Shown here piece by piece: positions 43,801-55,249 of a DNA stretch of 64,000 nt (the stretch's first letter is position 1; every line of letters starts with the position of its first letter). Origin of the DNA: Coremacera marginata. Lineage: Eukaryota; Arthropoda; Insecta; Diptera; Sciomyzidae. Under the pieces are notes generated by a model. That model was not told the origin of the DNA. It did no database searches and worked only from the letters and a program-made list of their open reading frames with translations. A program made the position numbers and the translations under genes. The stretch covers positions 152,234,059 to 152,298,058 of the forward strand of contig OU612045.1 in assembly GCA_914767935.1 (NCBI GenBank), given 5' to 3'.

Positions 43801-46769
43801 AAGTAAAATATATAAAGCATAATTTTTTGAATAAACTCAATCGGATTCATGTTAAAAATCAATTATATCGTTTTCATTTGTTCACATGGCTATAATGATT
43901 TTTCCTGAGCTTTAGTTTTTTGGATTTTTGAAACTATATTATAAATAGTACTTTTAGAGCAAAAAATAATATTAGTTAAAAAAAAAAAAAATCAAAAAAA
44001 ATTTGCAAAAAATAAACAAACATGCGCAGCGTAAAACATAAGGATCGGATAAGATACACTGAAGATATAATAAAAAAAAAAGTAGCATTATAGGGACCTT
44101 TAAAAAAAAAAACAATTTTTTTTTTCGAAAATGTCTTTGAAATGTCTAACGATTGAGCCGGTGTCAAAAATAGATTACTTTCGCTGATTTGGTCTAGTGT
44201 GCATGCTTTCGCATTGATCAGTCATCAGTCGTGATGTTATTTAAGGCGTTGTTACTGATTGAATTTCACAAAAGATGTTCGGGCTAGAGGCGGGTCGTGC
44301 CATATTTTTCAAAAGCATTATAGTCTTTATAAATGCTACGAAGTGTTCATTTTGAAATTTTTACAGATTTATAAAATTAGATTTGTTCCCAATTTTTTTA
44401 AATAAAATTACTGTTAAAATACCAATTAATGTTAAATTATCCAATTTAAGCTGTCAAAGAATTAAAAGAATTAGAATGCTATAATACAATATTTTTCAAG
44501 ATATTTCTTCTTTGAGGTAACACGCACTCCGAGCTCTAGAAATACAAAAGCAAAGCAAATCTCCAAATCTTTAGCTTGACGAACAAACACATTTACAAGA
44601 GTATTCCCCTACATTGTTTCCTTATTTAACACATTAATTGTGAATATAGAATGTACGCTAGGCAGCCACGTGCCTCACACACACTGCACAGCGCACACTT
44701 TGCTCATTCTGTACCTACTCGGCGTATGAGTAACATTTTATTTTCCCACGCAAACATTGCATGTGTTGCATGCTTCATGCTTGCCAGTCTTAGATGGTGG
44801 CTTAGTTGGCGTTTATCAACTCTAATAACATAAAAACAAATTTATGACTGGTTATGAAATTTTTAATTACCCAGTAAACGGCAAAGTAAAAGCAACATGA
44901 ACAGGAAATGAATGAGAAAGAGCTAACAAAAGATCGGAAATGGCAAAAGGAGTTGTGGAAAATGTGTTTGCATGTAATTAAAAGAAATAAAGAAAATTGT
45001 TGCTGGTTTTGCTTTTATTTTTAAAAAAATTCTATGGTGATTTTTAGTGACACATTGTTAGGATCAACATTTGAGCTACAAAATGAGGGCAGCGCATATA
45101 AATTAAGCACTTAATACGTTGTGGGTCTATGAAATGAATGAGTTTTTAAATTGTCTTTTCTTTAGCCACAAACTAAGAAGGAGTAGCCGTACAATTATAC
45201 TTGTATTCCACTAACAACAAATTGTGACAAAATTATGCCACGACGTATGAGTAATACTTATTTTGCTGCTTTTTTCTAACTATTGTCGTGAAATTTGTTT
45301 TTTTAACTTTTAAATAACAACTTAAGTGAACAAATAGACACATATACTTCAAACTCGTAAGTCACTAAATATTTGCGCCATTTTCCGTCTATATTTATTT
45401 GTCCTTCATAACATTAAGTTCTAAATTATTGTCCTTTTTCTATTGTTGTTGTTGGGCAACTTTTACTTTCCTACTCTCTTATGCATGCGCATATTTGTGT
45501 ACGCTACTTTAATTAATTTATACACTAAACAAGATTTATTCGTTATCCTCGTCATATCTTCTGTGCTGGTGTTGGTTTTTTTTTTGTGTTTTTGCCTTTG
45601 TTACTGGTGTTGCTGTTGTTAATATTCTTCAGAATTAAGTGCTTGCTAATGTAATTTTTTTTCTGTTTCTCTTTTTTTTCTGTTGCATACTTTTGCAGAA
45701 TTCAACATGTTAATTCATAAACCAAAAGCTAACATAGCTCTGGGTGCCAGTTTTTTTTTTATTTTACATAATTATTTTGAAGGCTATTGTAGCAGAAGCG
45801 AGAGCACTAATATGCAAATAGTTGCTTTGCTATACATTTGAGAAGTGGAGTATGTTTAAGCATAAAGGCAAATACAGCTGTTTCTTTTCATCAAGCAATT
45901 TAAGAATTTGCATATACAAACACATGCTTATTTAATGGTTTTTAAAATACTTAATGAATTCGAATAAAAGTTTCTCAAGCAAAAGTCTTTTGTTATGATT
46001 CAAGATAAACGACAATAGCAGACATTTCATTTTTCATTGCCAGAAAATCTTATAATCTCTTAAAATACCTTGATTTGTTTGGGAAACCTTATTTTTATAT
46101 TATCATGGTTTGATTTTGAATTTGGCATTATGGCAAATATTTGGAATTATGGCAAGAATTTTTTTTTTTTTTTTTTTGTCGACAAGTCGACAAGAGAATT
46201 GTCTCCCGACTACTCAGACATCTGTGTATCATGTTCTAATAGGTCACAATTATAACTTTTGTTTTGAGATTGAAGATGTGATATAAGTAATCTTATATTG
46301 ATATAAAAGCGAGAGTAATAAATGAATTATTTAAGAATTTTCTAGGTTATTACATAGAAAATTGTTCAAGTTGGGACTCGATGGAGACATTATCTTAAAT
46401 TCAAAAAGGATAACGTTTACTTTATTTAAGGAAACTTTTAGATTTTTTATCTCGCTCGCAACTGATTCGTCAGCTTACTACCCTTGATTGCACACGATGC
46501 ACTGATTCCATTCAAATGTTGAATAAAACACAAAGAGTCGCCTAGATTTAAATAAAGTTAAACCAACATCGAAAAATGTGGAATTGAATTGGAAAGACTA
46601 GGATTCGTCAAATATTATATGAATTAATTTGAGTAAATATGCATCTTGAGTTTATAAAACTACTACAAGCATAATAAGTAGACAGCGGAATTATATGCAA
46701 GATTCATTTCAAGTCTGATTACAGTAAAATTTTAGATTTGTATTAATTTCGACTTCTTAACGCATTTAT
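43801..46769. other. Receptor intron, no gene seen
   Basis: Homopolymer-rich and AT-rich. A 60-codon plus frame at 44651 and a 63-codon minus frame at 43976 lack domains. I see no repeat boundaries here. Confidence 0.5.
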
Positions 46770-48140
46770 TGCTCCTATGATCTATGATATGCAAATTTTA
46801 TGCAAAAAATATGCAGAAGCATATGCCTTGAAATATACTGCATACTTTTTGCATACGCAAGAAAAATACTGCATATTTTTTGCATATGCAGTAATAAAAA
46901 TGTTCTAAATTCATGAAATTTCTAAATTAATAGAAATATTTATTTAGTTTCTTTGAAAAACAAAGTAATTAAAATGAAAAAATTATTTTATTACCATCAA
47001 CAGATGCATAACTATGCCCTGTAACAAATATTGCAGTATATTATTAAAACTTTTCTAAATTGTTGACGGCGAAATTTTGACTCCGTCGAAATTTGACATT
47101 CCACATCACATGAAGTTAAGGGTGCATACTTATATTTAGGAACATATTTGCCAGCTATTTTATTAACTCCAAGTGAATCCTTTCCTGTCTTATTTAACAT
47201 TTCATTTGCTTTTAAAACTGATGTAAAATCTGGGTTCCCTTCCAAAACGAACTTTAATTTAAGGCAAAGGTCGTGACCCAACTTTTCAGGAACTTCATTT
47301 ATAATATGTTGGGCTTTTTCAAATATTTCGAAAGATTTCTTTAATGTCATACCCCTTTCTTCTAAGCTGGTGATAACTTCAAAATATTGTCCTAAATGGG
47401 TTTTTATATGAATTAAACTCCTATTTAAAAGTGGATTTTGCACGATCTCTTGGGCGGTTTTTATTGATACTGAGTCATTTGAATGTAATGATTGTACAAC
47501 CTGAAATATAATAAGTTTATGCGTATGTATTATACATATTTGTATGCGTTAGAACTGCTCAAGTAATAATAAAAACTAATTATATCCACGTTCCTCATCT
47601 TGTTAAAATGGGTTCTGGAGGCAATTCAAGATTGTTAAGAATATTTTTGTATAATGCAATTCTGTACGGAGCTTTTAAAAATACTTTCTTTACAGCAGAT
47701 ATATAGCTATTTACAATAGGAAATGATAACCTAATAGTTTCTGCGAATCTATTAATTCCATGAGCTAAACAAGTCAAATTTGGGTAGAATATTTTCAAAT
47801 TGTCTCCAGCCTTAATCATGTAAGATGCTGCATCCGTTTCAAATAAAAGAACTTTATTTTTATTGCCTTGATTGATTAAACAACGTTTCTTACACTTATC
47901 CGTTAAATGAGATAACAACAATGATATCAAAATTACTTTCAATGAAATGGACAAAGCAGTAATGGACAAAAACAAGTTCAACTTATCGAGCAAGCAACAC
48001 ATTCGTACATACATTTGCTATTAAATGGACTTGCATATATTTACCATATGCAAACTATATGCAAATATGCAATTTTTTAATTTGCATATGCGTTAAAATA
48101 TGCATATGCATTTTGCATGCAATATGTAAAATATGCAAAA
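46770..48140 (-). mobile_element. hAT-type transposon relic
   Basis: A transposase relic is bracketed by dense ATGCAAAT / GCATATGCAA motifs at 46788-46895 and 48035-48140. These contain palindromes such as ATGCATATGCAT and look like subterminal repeats. Exact ends and target duplication were not determined. Confidence 0.7.
47012..48014 (-). pseudogene. hAT transposase relic (CGGBP1-neighbour type)
   Basis: The 48014-47595 part reads KVLLFETDAASYMIKAGDNL, CLAHGINRFAETIRLSFP, VNSYISAVKKVFLKAP and LPPEPILTR, where the expected Trp codon is a stop. This is the middle of a hAT transposase with catalytic Asp in the TDAA motif. The 47500-47012 part reads VVQSLHSNDSVSIKTAQEIV and continues to KYAPLTSCDVE and LIIYCNICY. 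That is the C-terminal dimerisation-type region, where related proteins have SCDVERSFS. Between them about 100 bp of unrelated sequence replaces a larger coding block. A possible acceptor (TTTCAG) lies just before VVQSLHS. Inactive. Confidence 0.75.
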
Positions 48141-48438
48141 ATTAAGTTATGTTTTTCAAGCTAGAATTTCTCGGGACACTTATATACATATGTCATCGAA
48201 AACACATATCTGATTTCGGACCATTCAATACAAATATGCAGTTTCATATTTTTCGCTGTCGAATAATAAGAGATCATTACTAAAATGAATATTAAAAAAC
48301 ATATTCATGGAAACAGTAAACAGTTCATAGGAGGAGGAGGCCAATCACTAGACTTCAGCAAAATAAAATGTGTCGGTGTCGAGTTCAGTAGTTTATATAA
48401 CTATAACAGCGAGTGAAATTAACACCATAGCCATAAAT

Positions 48439-49037
48439 AGTCTTAAACCGACTTTGAACACATTCGTTTGGAAACGATTGATCATTCGGAACGACTCAAA
48501 CATAACAATCTAAACCAAACATAACAGAATGAAGGATTTTAAAAAGATTAATGCTGCATAAATATATGAGTCGAATGTTATGTGCACAACAACATAACAT
48601 TCAGTGCATAAATTGAATTTCAGATTTTAAAAATTGGAAATTGGAATTGTACATGCGATGGCAGAATTAGACGGTCGCAAATTCGTGAAAATAAAAATTT
48701 TTAGGTGGCAACCCCATTAACCATCTTGAATTTTAAAATTCTGACAGTCCAAATTGCGACCGTCTAATTATGCCAGCACATGTACAATTCCAGTTTCCAA
48801 TTTTGAAAATCTTAAATTCAATTTATGCACCGAATGTTATGTTGTTGTGCACATAACATTCGACTCATATATTTTTGCTGCATTCATTTTTTACAAATCC
48901 TTCATTTCCTTCATTCTGTTATGTTGGGTTTAGATTCGTTTGCCTGACGAATGCTACCGGTTATGTTATGTTTGAGTCGTTCAGAACGACTCGTCACTCG
49001 TTTCCAAACGAATGTGTTGAAAGTCGGTTTAAGACTA
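48439..49037. mobile_element. 600-bp palindrome (fold-back element)
   Basis: The two arms (about 48439-48690 and 48745-49037) are inverted copies with high identity. They begin TAGTCTTAAACCGACTTT on both outsides and include ATGAGTCGAATGTTATGTGC and GACGGTCGCAA near the centre. The short centre resembles family Z sequence. The right arm holds about 40 bp more than the left. No ORF. Confidence 0.9.
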
Positions 49038-49079
49038 CCCGTCCAGAGGCTTAGTATGTACCCAAGTACCGCCCACGTC

Positions 49080-49337
49080 GTTTATCCAACCCATGCATAT
49101 TTTATTCGGTAAAATGTGCAGTCTTTTTACTAAACATGGGTGTGGCATTTTACTTTGTTTACAAATTACTCTATGTGTCAGCTAAGGTTAAAACTAAATT
49201 AAGCGTATGACACAAATATTTTTGCACATTATACATAAAAATTGTATAGACATCTAAAGACTTCGGATATACTTCAGTACGGTCGCGGGAGGTATTTTAG
49301 CTTCGGTACCCTGTCGAAGCTCCATTCCATACTAGTT
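49080..49337. repeat. Family X fragment
   Basis: Matches the complement of about 30306-30560, including AGCTTCGGTACCCTGTCGAA, TCCATTCCATACTAG and TTACTCTATGTGTCAGCTAA. It ends at the same ACTAGT terminus as the other copies. Confidence 0.75.
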
Positions 49338-50994
49338 TTATTTGTATATGATGAAATCTCTGCATATTTCGTTTTGTGCATACATTGTTTTGAGTTGGAA
49401 TAAAAATGCAGAAAATTTACTATTTGGCCTTGAGCGTGATTAAGTTTTTATACAAAATATGGCATAAGAATTGTTGGTAGTTATAATGTGCTTAGCTATA
49501 AAGCTTCTTATAAATTCAAAAGCTTTAAATATAAATGGCCATAAACTTGTTTTTTCACAACTTCTTAAGGACAATCAAATTTTAATGCTTTACGTGATAG
49601 TGAAAATGCTATTGGTCCAAATTCGTCCACATGTTTTAGTACGACTCAGAACTTAAATTTATCCACGCTATATTTAAGTGTCATTACATGCTTTAACTAA
49701 AATCTTTAATAAATACTTTTCATAGTTGCTCTGGTCCAAATACAAAATAGCCGCGCATACGTAACGTTATAATTATGCACATGATTTCGGCTGCGCTTAT
49801 AAAATTGTGCTAATAAAATTTGTCCTTATGGACTTTAGTTCTAACTACTTAATGATGCACTAAAAGAAAATTAGCATCATAAAGCATCAGACAGTCTTAA
49901 GTCTCGTTATCATGGTTTGTAGGACGAAGTGTCAATGACCACGAATTTTTTTTTACCTATTTTTATGCTTGCAAGCAATGACCGCAAAGAACCTTTAATT
50001 ACTACAATTCACAGTCACATTAGAGCCATACAAATTGCTCCTCTATGTCGTGGTTGTTGCTAATAGTTTGTTGTATTATGTAGCCTTGCAAAGCAATTTA
50101 AGCTCTTAATTAAACGCTTTATGTTGATTGCACTTACACCTGTGTTCGAGCAATACACCATGGATGACTTTTTTAGCCATGTACAATCTTATACTGTGTG
50201 AAATAAATATAGTTCAAGCTTTGTGTTCAAATTGTTTGCACGATAGTCTAATTAAAAGTTACGCATACGCAGTGGTGTTTACTAAGACTGAGAAATTAAA
50301 CTAATTTCTTGGAAATTTTTGTGAATCTGCATAGATAGCTTACAGCACAAGTCTTAGATAAATAATGAAAATACAGTAGCAATATTTGTTGAATACCGCA
50401 CCTGACATTAAATAAGACATTGTTATTAAAAGTAAGCCAAGTATATAACAAAGCGTTTTGTTTTGCATAATTTATTTTTTCTTTTTTTATGTAAAGATAT
50501 ACTATTGGAAATAACAGCGGTTCGGACAAAAATATTAATTTTTTAAAGAAAATAATTTCATTAATCAAATATTTGATCCTTTCGTACAAAAACATTGCAA
50601 TATTTTAAAAATACATACTAACCATCTTCATGCTGGTCAGAACTCAGAGCTCATTGATAACTAATTGAGAATATAGCCAATTGATAAGTAAGGATTTGTA
50701 AAGTTATTGGGAGTTCAGAAATCCTTGTGGAAAATGAAAAACCAACAACACTTTTTACGTCAGTAAGCCCCGCCTATGAAATACCTATTAACAGCATTGC
50801 TATGTATTAGTGCTTATGCCTTGAATATTTTTCTACAAAAACAGTGAATAAACGTTGAATTTAAAATATTCATAGAAATATTATGATAAAATTGTTTGGA
50901 ATTGGTGATCGAAGATTGATTTACAATTTTATGTAATTTCAAAGTCTTAGAACAAAGTTATTGCATTCATTTCATTAATTAATTATTTAAACGA
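49338..50994. other. Receptor intron, no gene seen
   Basis: AT-rich, with no supported coding region or repeat boundary. Confidence 0.5.
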
Positions 50995-51225
50995 ATGCGT
51001 CAGTTTGCGAAACTACCCATGCCTCAGCGCCATAAAACAGCACAGGAAGAACGAGCGTCTTGTAGAGTGTTAGTTTTGTCGATCAGGAGAGGGCTCAGGA
51101 ACTTAGTTGCTTACTGAGCCCGTAGTAGCACCTATTAGCAATTATTGTTCTTCCATTTATCTCCAGGCTGACTTCGTTGTTGTTATTAATGGCGGTGCCA
51201 AGGTATACAAAACTTCTTTGCTACT
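50995..51225 (-). mobile_element. LINE family A fragment, truncated at both ends
   Basis: Matches 31646-31866 in the same orientation at high identity, covering the part coding for the segment after the RT palm. It abuts an older LINE in the opposite orientation at about 51240. Confidence 0.85.
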
Positions 51226-51399
51226 TCAGGCACCACCGCTTGTGATAATTTCGCTGGTGGTGATGGCCAATGGCCGCTCTCCGTCGTTTTTTTTGGACCG
51301 TACGTAATACAAATTTTGACCGTAAGGAATACAAATGTAGAGAAGGAGAATACAAATGCTTACAGCAAAAGTATTTCAGAAGGTGCTCTGAAGCCGCAG

Positions 51400-53129
51400 G
51401 CGACCAAAAATTTCGGAGAGAGAGAGTGCACCGTCCCGCAAAGAACGCGCTAACTAATTATGGATGAAAGACAACGTTCCACACTTAGGCTTGGCAGACT
51501 AATGCCAGCATTTATGGTCATCGGATGCTCGAGAAAGCCTTTCTTCGTTAACGGAAGAAGATTTCGCAGCTTCACTATCGAGCAGCTTACATTCGACCAC
51601 ATTCTTTTTTGGCTCAATAACATTATATTTAAAAAAAAAAATCCAGCGTTTTCAAAAGAACAACAAAGCCGCGGGAGCCGATGTTCTACCAGCTGAGCTG
51701 TTTAAGAACGGAGGCGAAGCTTTGTTTAAGTGCATTCACGAGCTTCTATGCAGAATATGGTCAGAAGAATCCATTCTAAACGATTTGAACCTCAGTGTAC
51801 TCTGTCCAATCCACAAAAAAGATGATCACACTATTTGCGCCTACTACCGTGGGGTAAGCCTATAAAATATCACCTTTAAGGTCCTGTAGAGCGTATTATG
51901 TGAAAGACTGAAGACCATCGTAAACCAACTGATTGGGACTTAACAGTGTGGGTTCAGACCTGGAAAATCTGGCACCGACCACATATTCACGCTACGAAAA
52001 ATCTTGGAAAGGACCATAGAGAAGCAATCGGCACCCATCATCTTTTTGTCTACTACAAAGCCGCCTTCGACAGTCCAATAAGGAATCACCCATACTCCAC
52101 TATGTCTGAATTTGGATGACACTGTGCAACACCAGCAGCGCAGTTAAAATCAGGAAGGACCTCTCCCCACCATTTGTTACCAAACGACGTTTCAGACAGA
52201 TGATTCTTTATCGTGAGACTTTTTTAATCTAATTATGGAGAAGATCATAGAGCTGCTGATCTGAAGCAAAGCGGCACAATATTCTATAAGAGTGTTATGC
52301 TGCAAGCGTGTGCTGATGATATTGATATCATTGACCATAACATACGCGAAGTCAGTGCAGCATTCTCCAAATTACAAAAAGAGTCGAGTCGCATGTTTCT
52401 TGCAGTAAACACAGATAAGACTGCAAATATCTGGTGTCAACAAACAAACAGTCCCAGCGTATTGCCATCCACGTAACTGTTGACAACACCTCCTTCGAGG
52501 TTGTGAACGACTTCGTCTACCTCGGTTCCAGCATTAACTCCACCAACAATATCAGTAGAGAGATAAAACGAAGCATAACTCTTGCCAACAGGTGTTACTT
52601 TGGGCTCAGTAGGCAATTGAGCTGAGCCTTCTCTCGACAAACAAAAGTCACGCTATATAAGTCACTAATCATGCCCGTCCTATTATGTGCAGCACAAACC
52701 TGGACGTTTAGCAGCTCTGATGAAAAGACTTTAGGAGCGTTCGAGAAAAAGATCCTCCGTAAAACTACGAACCAATCTGCGTCAATGGCGAGTACCGAAT
52801 ACGATGGAACGATGAGTTGTATGAGCTATACGCCAAAATCGACATAGTAAAGCGCATAAAAATCGAGCGGCTTCGCTGGCTAGGTCATGTGGAGCTGATA
52901 GAAGACGACGCTCCAGCGATGAAATTACTCGAATCGGCACCCAGCGGCGGTCAACGCAGAAGAGGACGACCGCATCTCCGTTGGAAAGACCAAGTAGAGG
53001 ACAACCTGACGAAACTTAGAGCTTTTAACTGGCGCCAGCAAGCGCAAAGCAGAGATGGCTGGCGCAATTTCCTACAACAGTCGAAAACCGACTTACGGTT
53101 GTAGGCGACACCTAAGTAAGTAAGTAAGT
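51400..53129 (+). mobile_element. Older LINE related to family A, plus strand
   Basis: The 3' end is GACACCTAAGTAAGTAAGTAAG at 53107-53128, the same tail as family A. The body is much more diverged than the neighbouring family A copies. The 5' boundary is unclear. Confidence 0.75.
51640..53104 (+). pseudogene. Decayed reverse transcriptase of the older LINE
   Basis: Recognisable in pieces: NKAAGADVLPAELFKNGGEA near 51660, LNLSVLCPIHKKDDHTICAY, CGFRPGKSGTDHIFTLRKIL near 51950, ADDIDIIDH near 52315 (YADD changed to CADD), FVYLGSSINSTNNISREIKR near 52515. An intact C-terminal run of 95 codons (52817-53104) follows, with ERLRWLGHVELIEDDAP and GGQRRRGRPHLRWKDQ. Many stops and shifts. Confidence 0.85.
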
Positions 53130-53540
53130 CTTGAAAAGTTGCAGTTCAACTGAGCCACTCTGCATGGCATTATTAAAGGACTAATTATGTAATAAATTGA
53201 TATAAAAGCAGAAAATGCAGCTGACACAATTCACTGCATTATAGCGTGTAATTTCAATTATGAGCGTTAATTTTCTGCTTATCAAATATTTGACGTATTT
53301 ATAAATTGACTTTCAATATATACCAATAAAAGATGTTTAAAAAAAAAAAGTTTATCATATCAAAGCAAAATCATATAAAAATGTCCTTATTCATCATACA
53401 CAAGCGCTTATAATAAAATATGTAAAAAAAAAAAAATATTTCAAGGTCTTAAATAAACGGACACCTAAATAAATCATAAATCACCCATACGCCATGCAAC
53501 ACGCGCTAATAATTTATTCAGCATCAATTTTCTCACTCAC

Positions 53541-53685
53541 CTGTCAATTAAATAAATCGATAAATTCTGCATTACACAAAAGACACCAACACAAAAGTCA
53601 GCCAGTGCCAAGTTGGCCAAAAAGAAGTTGGTAATGGAGCGTAAACGTCTGGAGCATGTTACCACAAGTATAACGAGCAAGTTTC
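53541..53685 (-). CDS. TrissinR: Trissin receptor, TM1-TM2 exon
   Basis: Acceptor TTGTTATTTTCAG precedes GAAACTTGCTCG. The first two bases complete a Gly codon begun in an upstream exon, then 47 codons follow, then AG of a split Ser codon before GTGAGT (53540-53535). It encodes the end of TM1 with the conserved Asn (NLLVILVVTCS), loop 1 (RRLRSITNFF), TM2 with the conserved Asp (LANLALADFCVGVFCVM), and the start of extracellular loop 1. The frame and split Ser codon join perfectly to the exon at 37926-38085. The upstream exon (N-terminus and start of TM1) is not recognised in the remaining 10 kb and may lie outside the window. Confidence 0.93.
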
Positions 53686-54519
53686 CTGAAAATAACAAAA
53701 AAATTAAATCACTGTCTCAAAATGCTTTAATAACAGTAGTTATTTTGCATAAATTCAAATTAATTTCTCATTTATGAGTTCAGCGCTAACATATTTACTG
53801 GAGTTAGCACTGAGACAAAATGTCACTTTGCATAACTTTTTGAATTAATTAAGATTGTCACTGTTTGCACCCTTGCAGGTTGAATTAAATTGAAAAGTTT
53901 CATTAATATTCTGTGCTTAGAACTCAATGTTTTAAAGTTGGTGACATTCAAAATTTGCTGCTCTCTTGGGTGTGAAAAGTACTGCAACGCATTTTAAGCA
54001 AATCACTGACTATAAAGTGTAAGTTTTGTGCACAATTAGCAGAGTATTTTAATATTTCCCAGACATTGTTTAATGAGACATTTAATCTCTGCCAAGATAC
54101 AAGAATTTTGAGCATTTTGAGCAAACAATTACTGCGAAATGGAATATTTAATTGCTTACCTAACAATATGCGTGCTTATTAATTTCAAACCAAACAAAAC
54201 CACACAAGGCTTGTGTATTATAATTCTTATATAATATCTATAATATTAATATTATATCTTTTAATTTTACTTATACTATTCTTAAAAGGCAGGGGACGGA
54301 GGATTTTTTTTATGTAATTTTTTTTTTTTTATTATAATGTTTTTATTTGTTTTTTATTTATTTTTATTTATTTTATTCTTTATTTCTCTTTTACTTATTG
54401 CATAACTCTAATAGAAATGGTGACATTATTTTTACGACCTAAGAATTTATTTATTTATTGATTGGAGAAGGAGGATTGTTAGTGAGTAGTAGACCGTAAG
54501 TGAAAATTATTAAGCATGG
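53686..54519. other. Receptor intron, no gene seen
   Basis: AT-rich with T runs near 54306-54380. No supported coding region. Confidence 0.5.
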
Positions 54520-54528
54520 GCTAGTTAT

Positions 54529-55218
54529 TTGACGATAAATGAGGGTAAAACAGAGTATATGCTGTCTACAAACAAGGGAGCGCGGCGTTTAGACTCCCAC
54601 GTTTCATCCGGCAGCTATAATTTTGAAGTAGTCAAGCAGTTCGTATACCTTGGCACCGGCATAAATAACAACAACGGAGTCAGCCTGGAGATAAAGCGAA
54701 GAACAATAATTGTTAATAGGTGCTACTACGGGCTCAGTAAGCAACTAAGTTCCAGAGCCCTCTCTCGATCGACAAAGCTATCACTCTACAATCGCTCGTT
54801 TTACCTGTGCTGCTTTATGGCGCTGAGGCATGGGTAGTTTCGCAAACTGACGCAGCCGCTCTGAGTCGGCGATGACTATCGCATCCGAATGAACCACAAA
54901 CTGTATGAGCTATGAAGACATTGACGTAGTTCGGCGTATAACTGTGCAGCGACTACGCTGGCTGGGTCATGTCCATCGTATGGATGACGAAGCTCCAGCG
55001 AAAAAGGTGCTCGAGGCGAGGGTTGCTGGTCAACGACGACGAGGGAGACCATGCCTCCGATAGATGGACCAGGCTGAGGAAGCCCTAACCGCACTTGGTG
55101 TATCCGATTGGAGAAGACGCACGCAAAGCAGAGGCGCCTGGCCAGAGCTGATGATGTCGGCCGAAACCCGGACACGGGTTGTTACGGCCACCTAAGTAAG
55201 TAAGTAAGTAAGTAATAT
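54529..55218 (+). mobile_element. LINE family A, strongly 5'-truncated insertion
   Basis: Flanked by GCTAGTTAT at 54520-54528 and 55219-55227, a 9-bp target duplication. It begins inside the RT motif D (TINEGKTEYML) and ends with (TAAG)n. The first 60-70 codons stay open, with FVYLGTGINNNNGVSLEIKR, before a shift. About 45 bp present in the copy at 31.2-33.1 kb are deleted near 54860. Confidence 0.9.
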
Positions 55219-55249
55219 GCTAGTTATGATTAGAAAAGTTGCACAGGCT

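Noticed and set aside
50995..53129. Single LINE with a twin-primed inverted 5' part
   Set aside because: The inverted piece is close to family A while the plus-strand body is far more diverged, so two separate insertions fit better.
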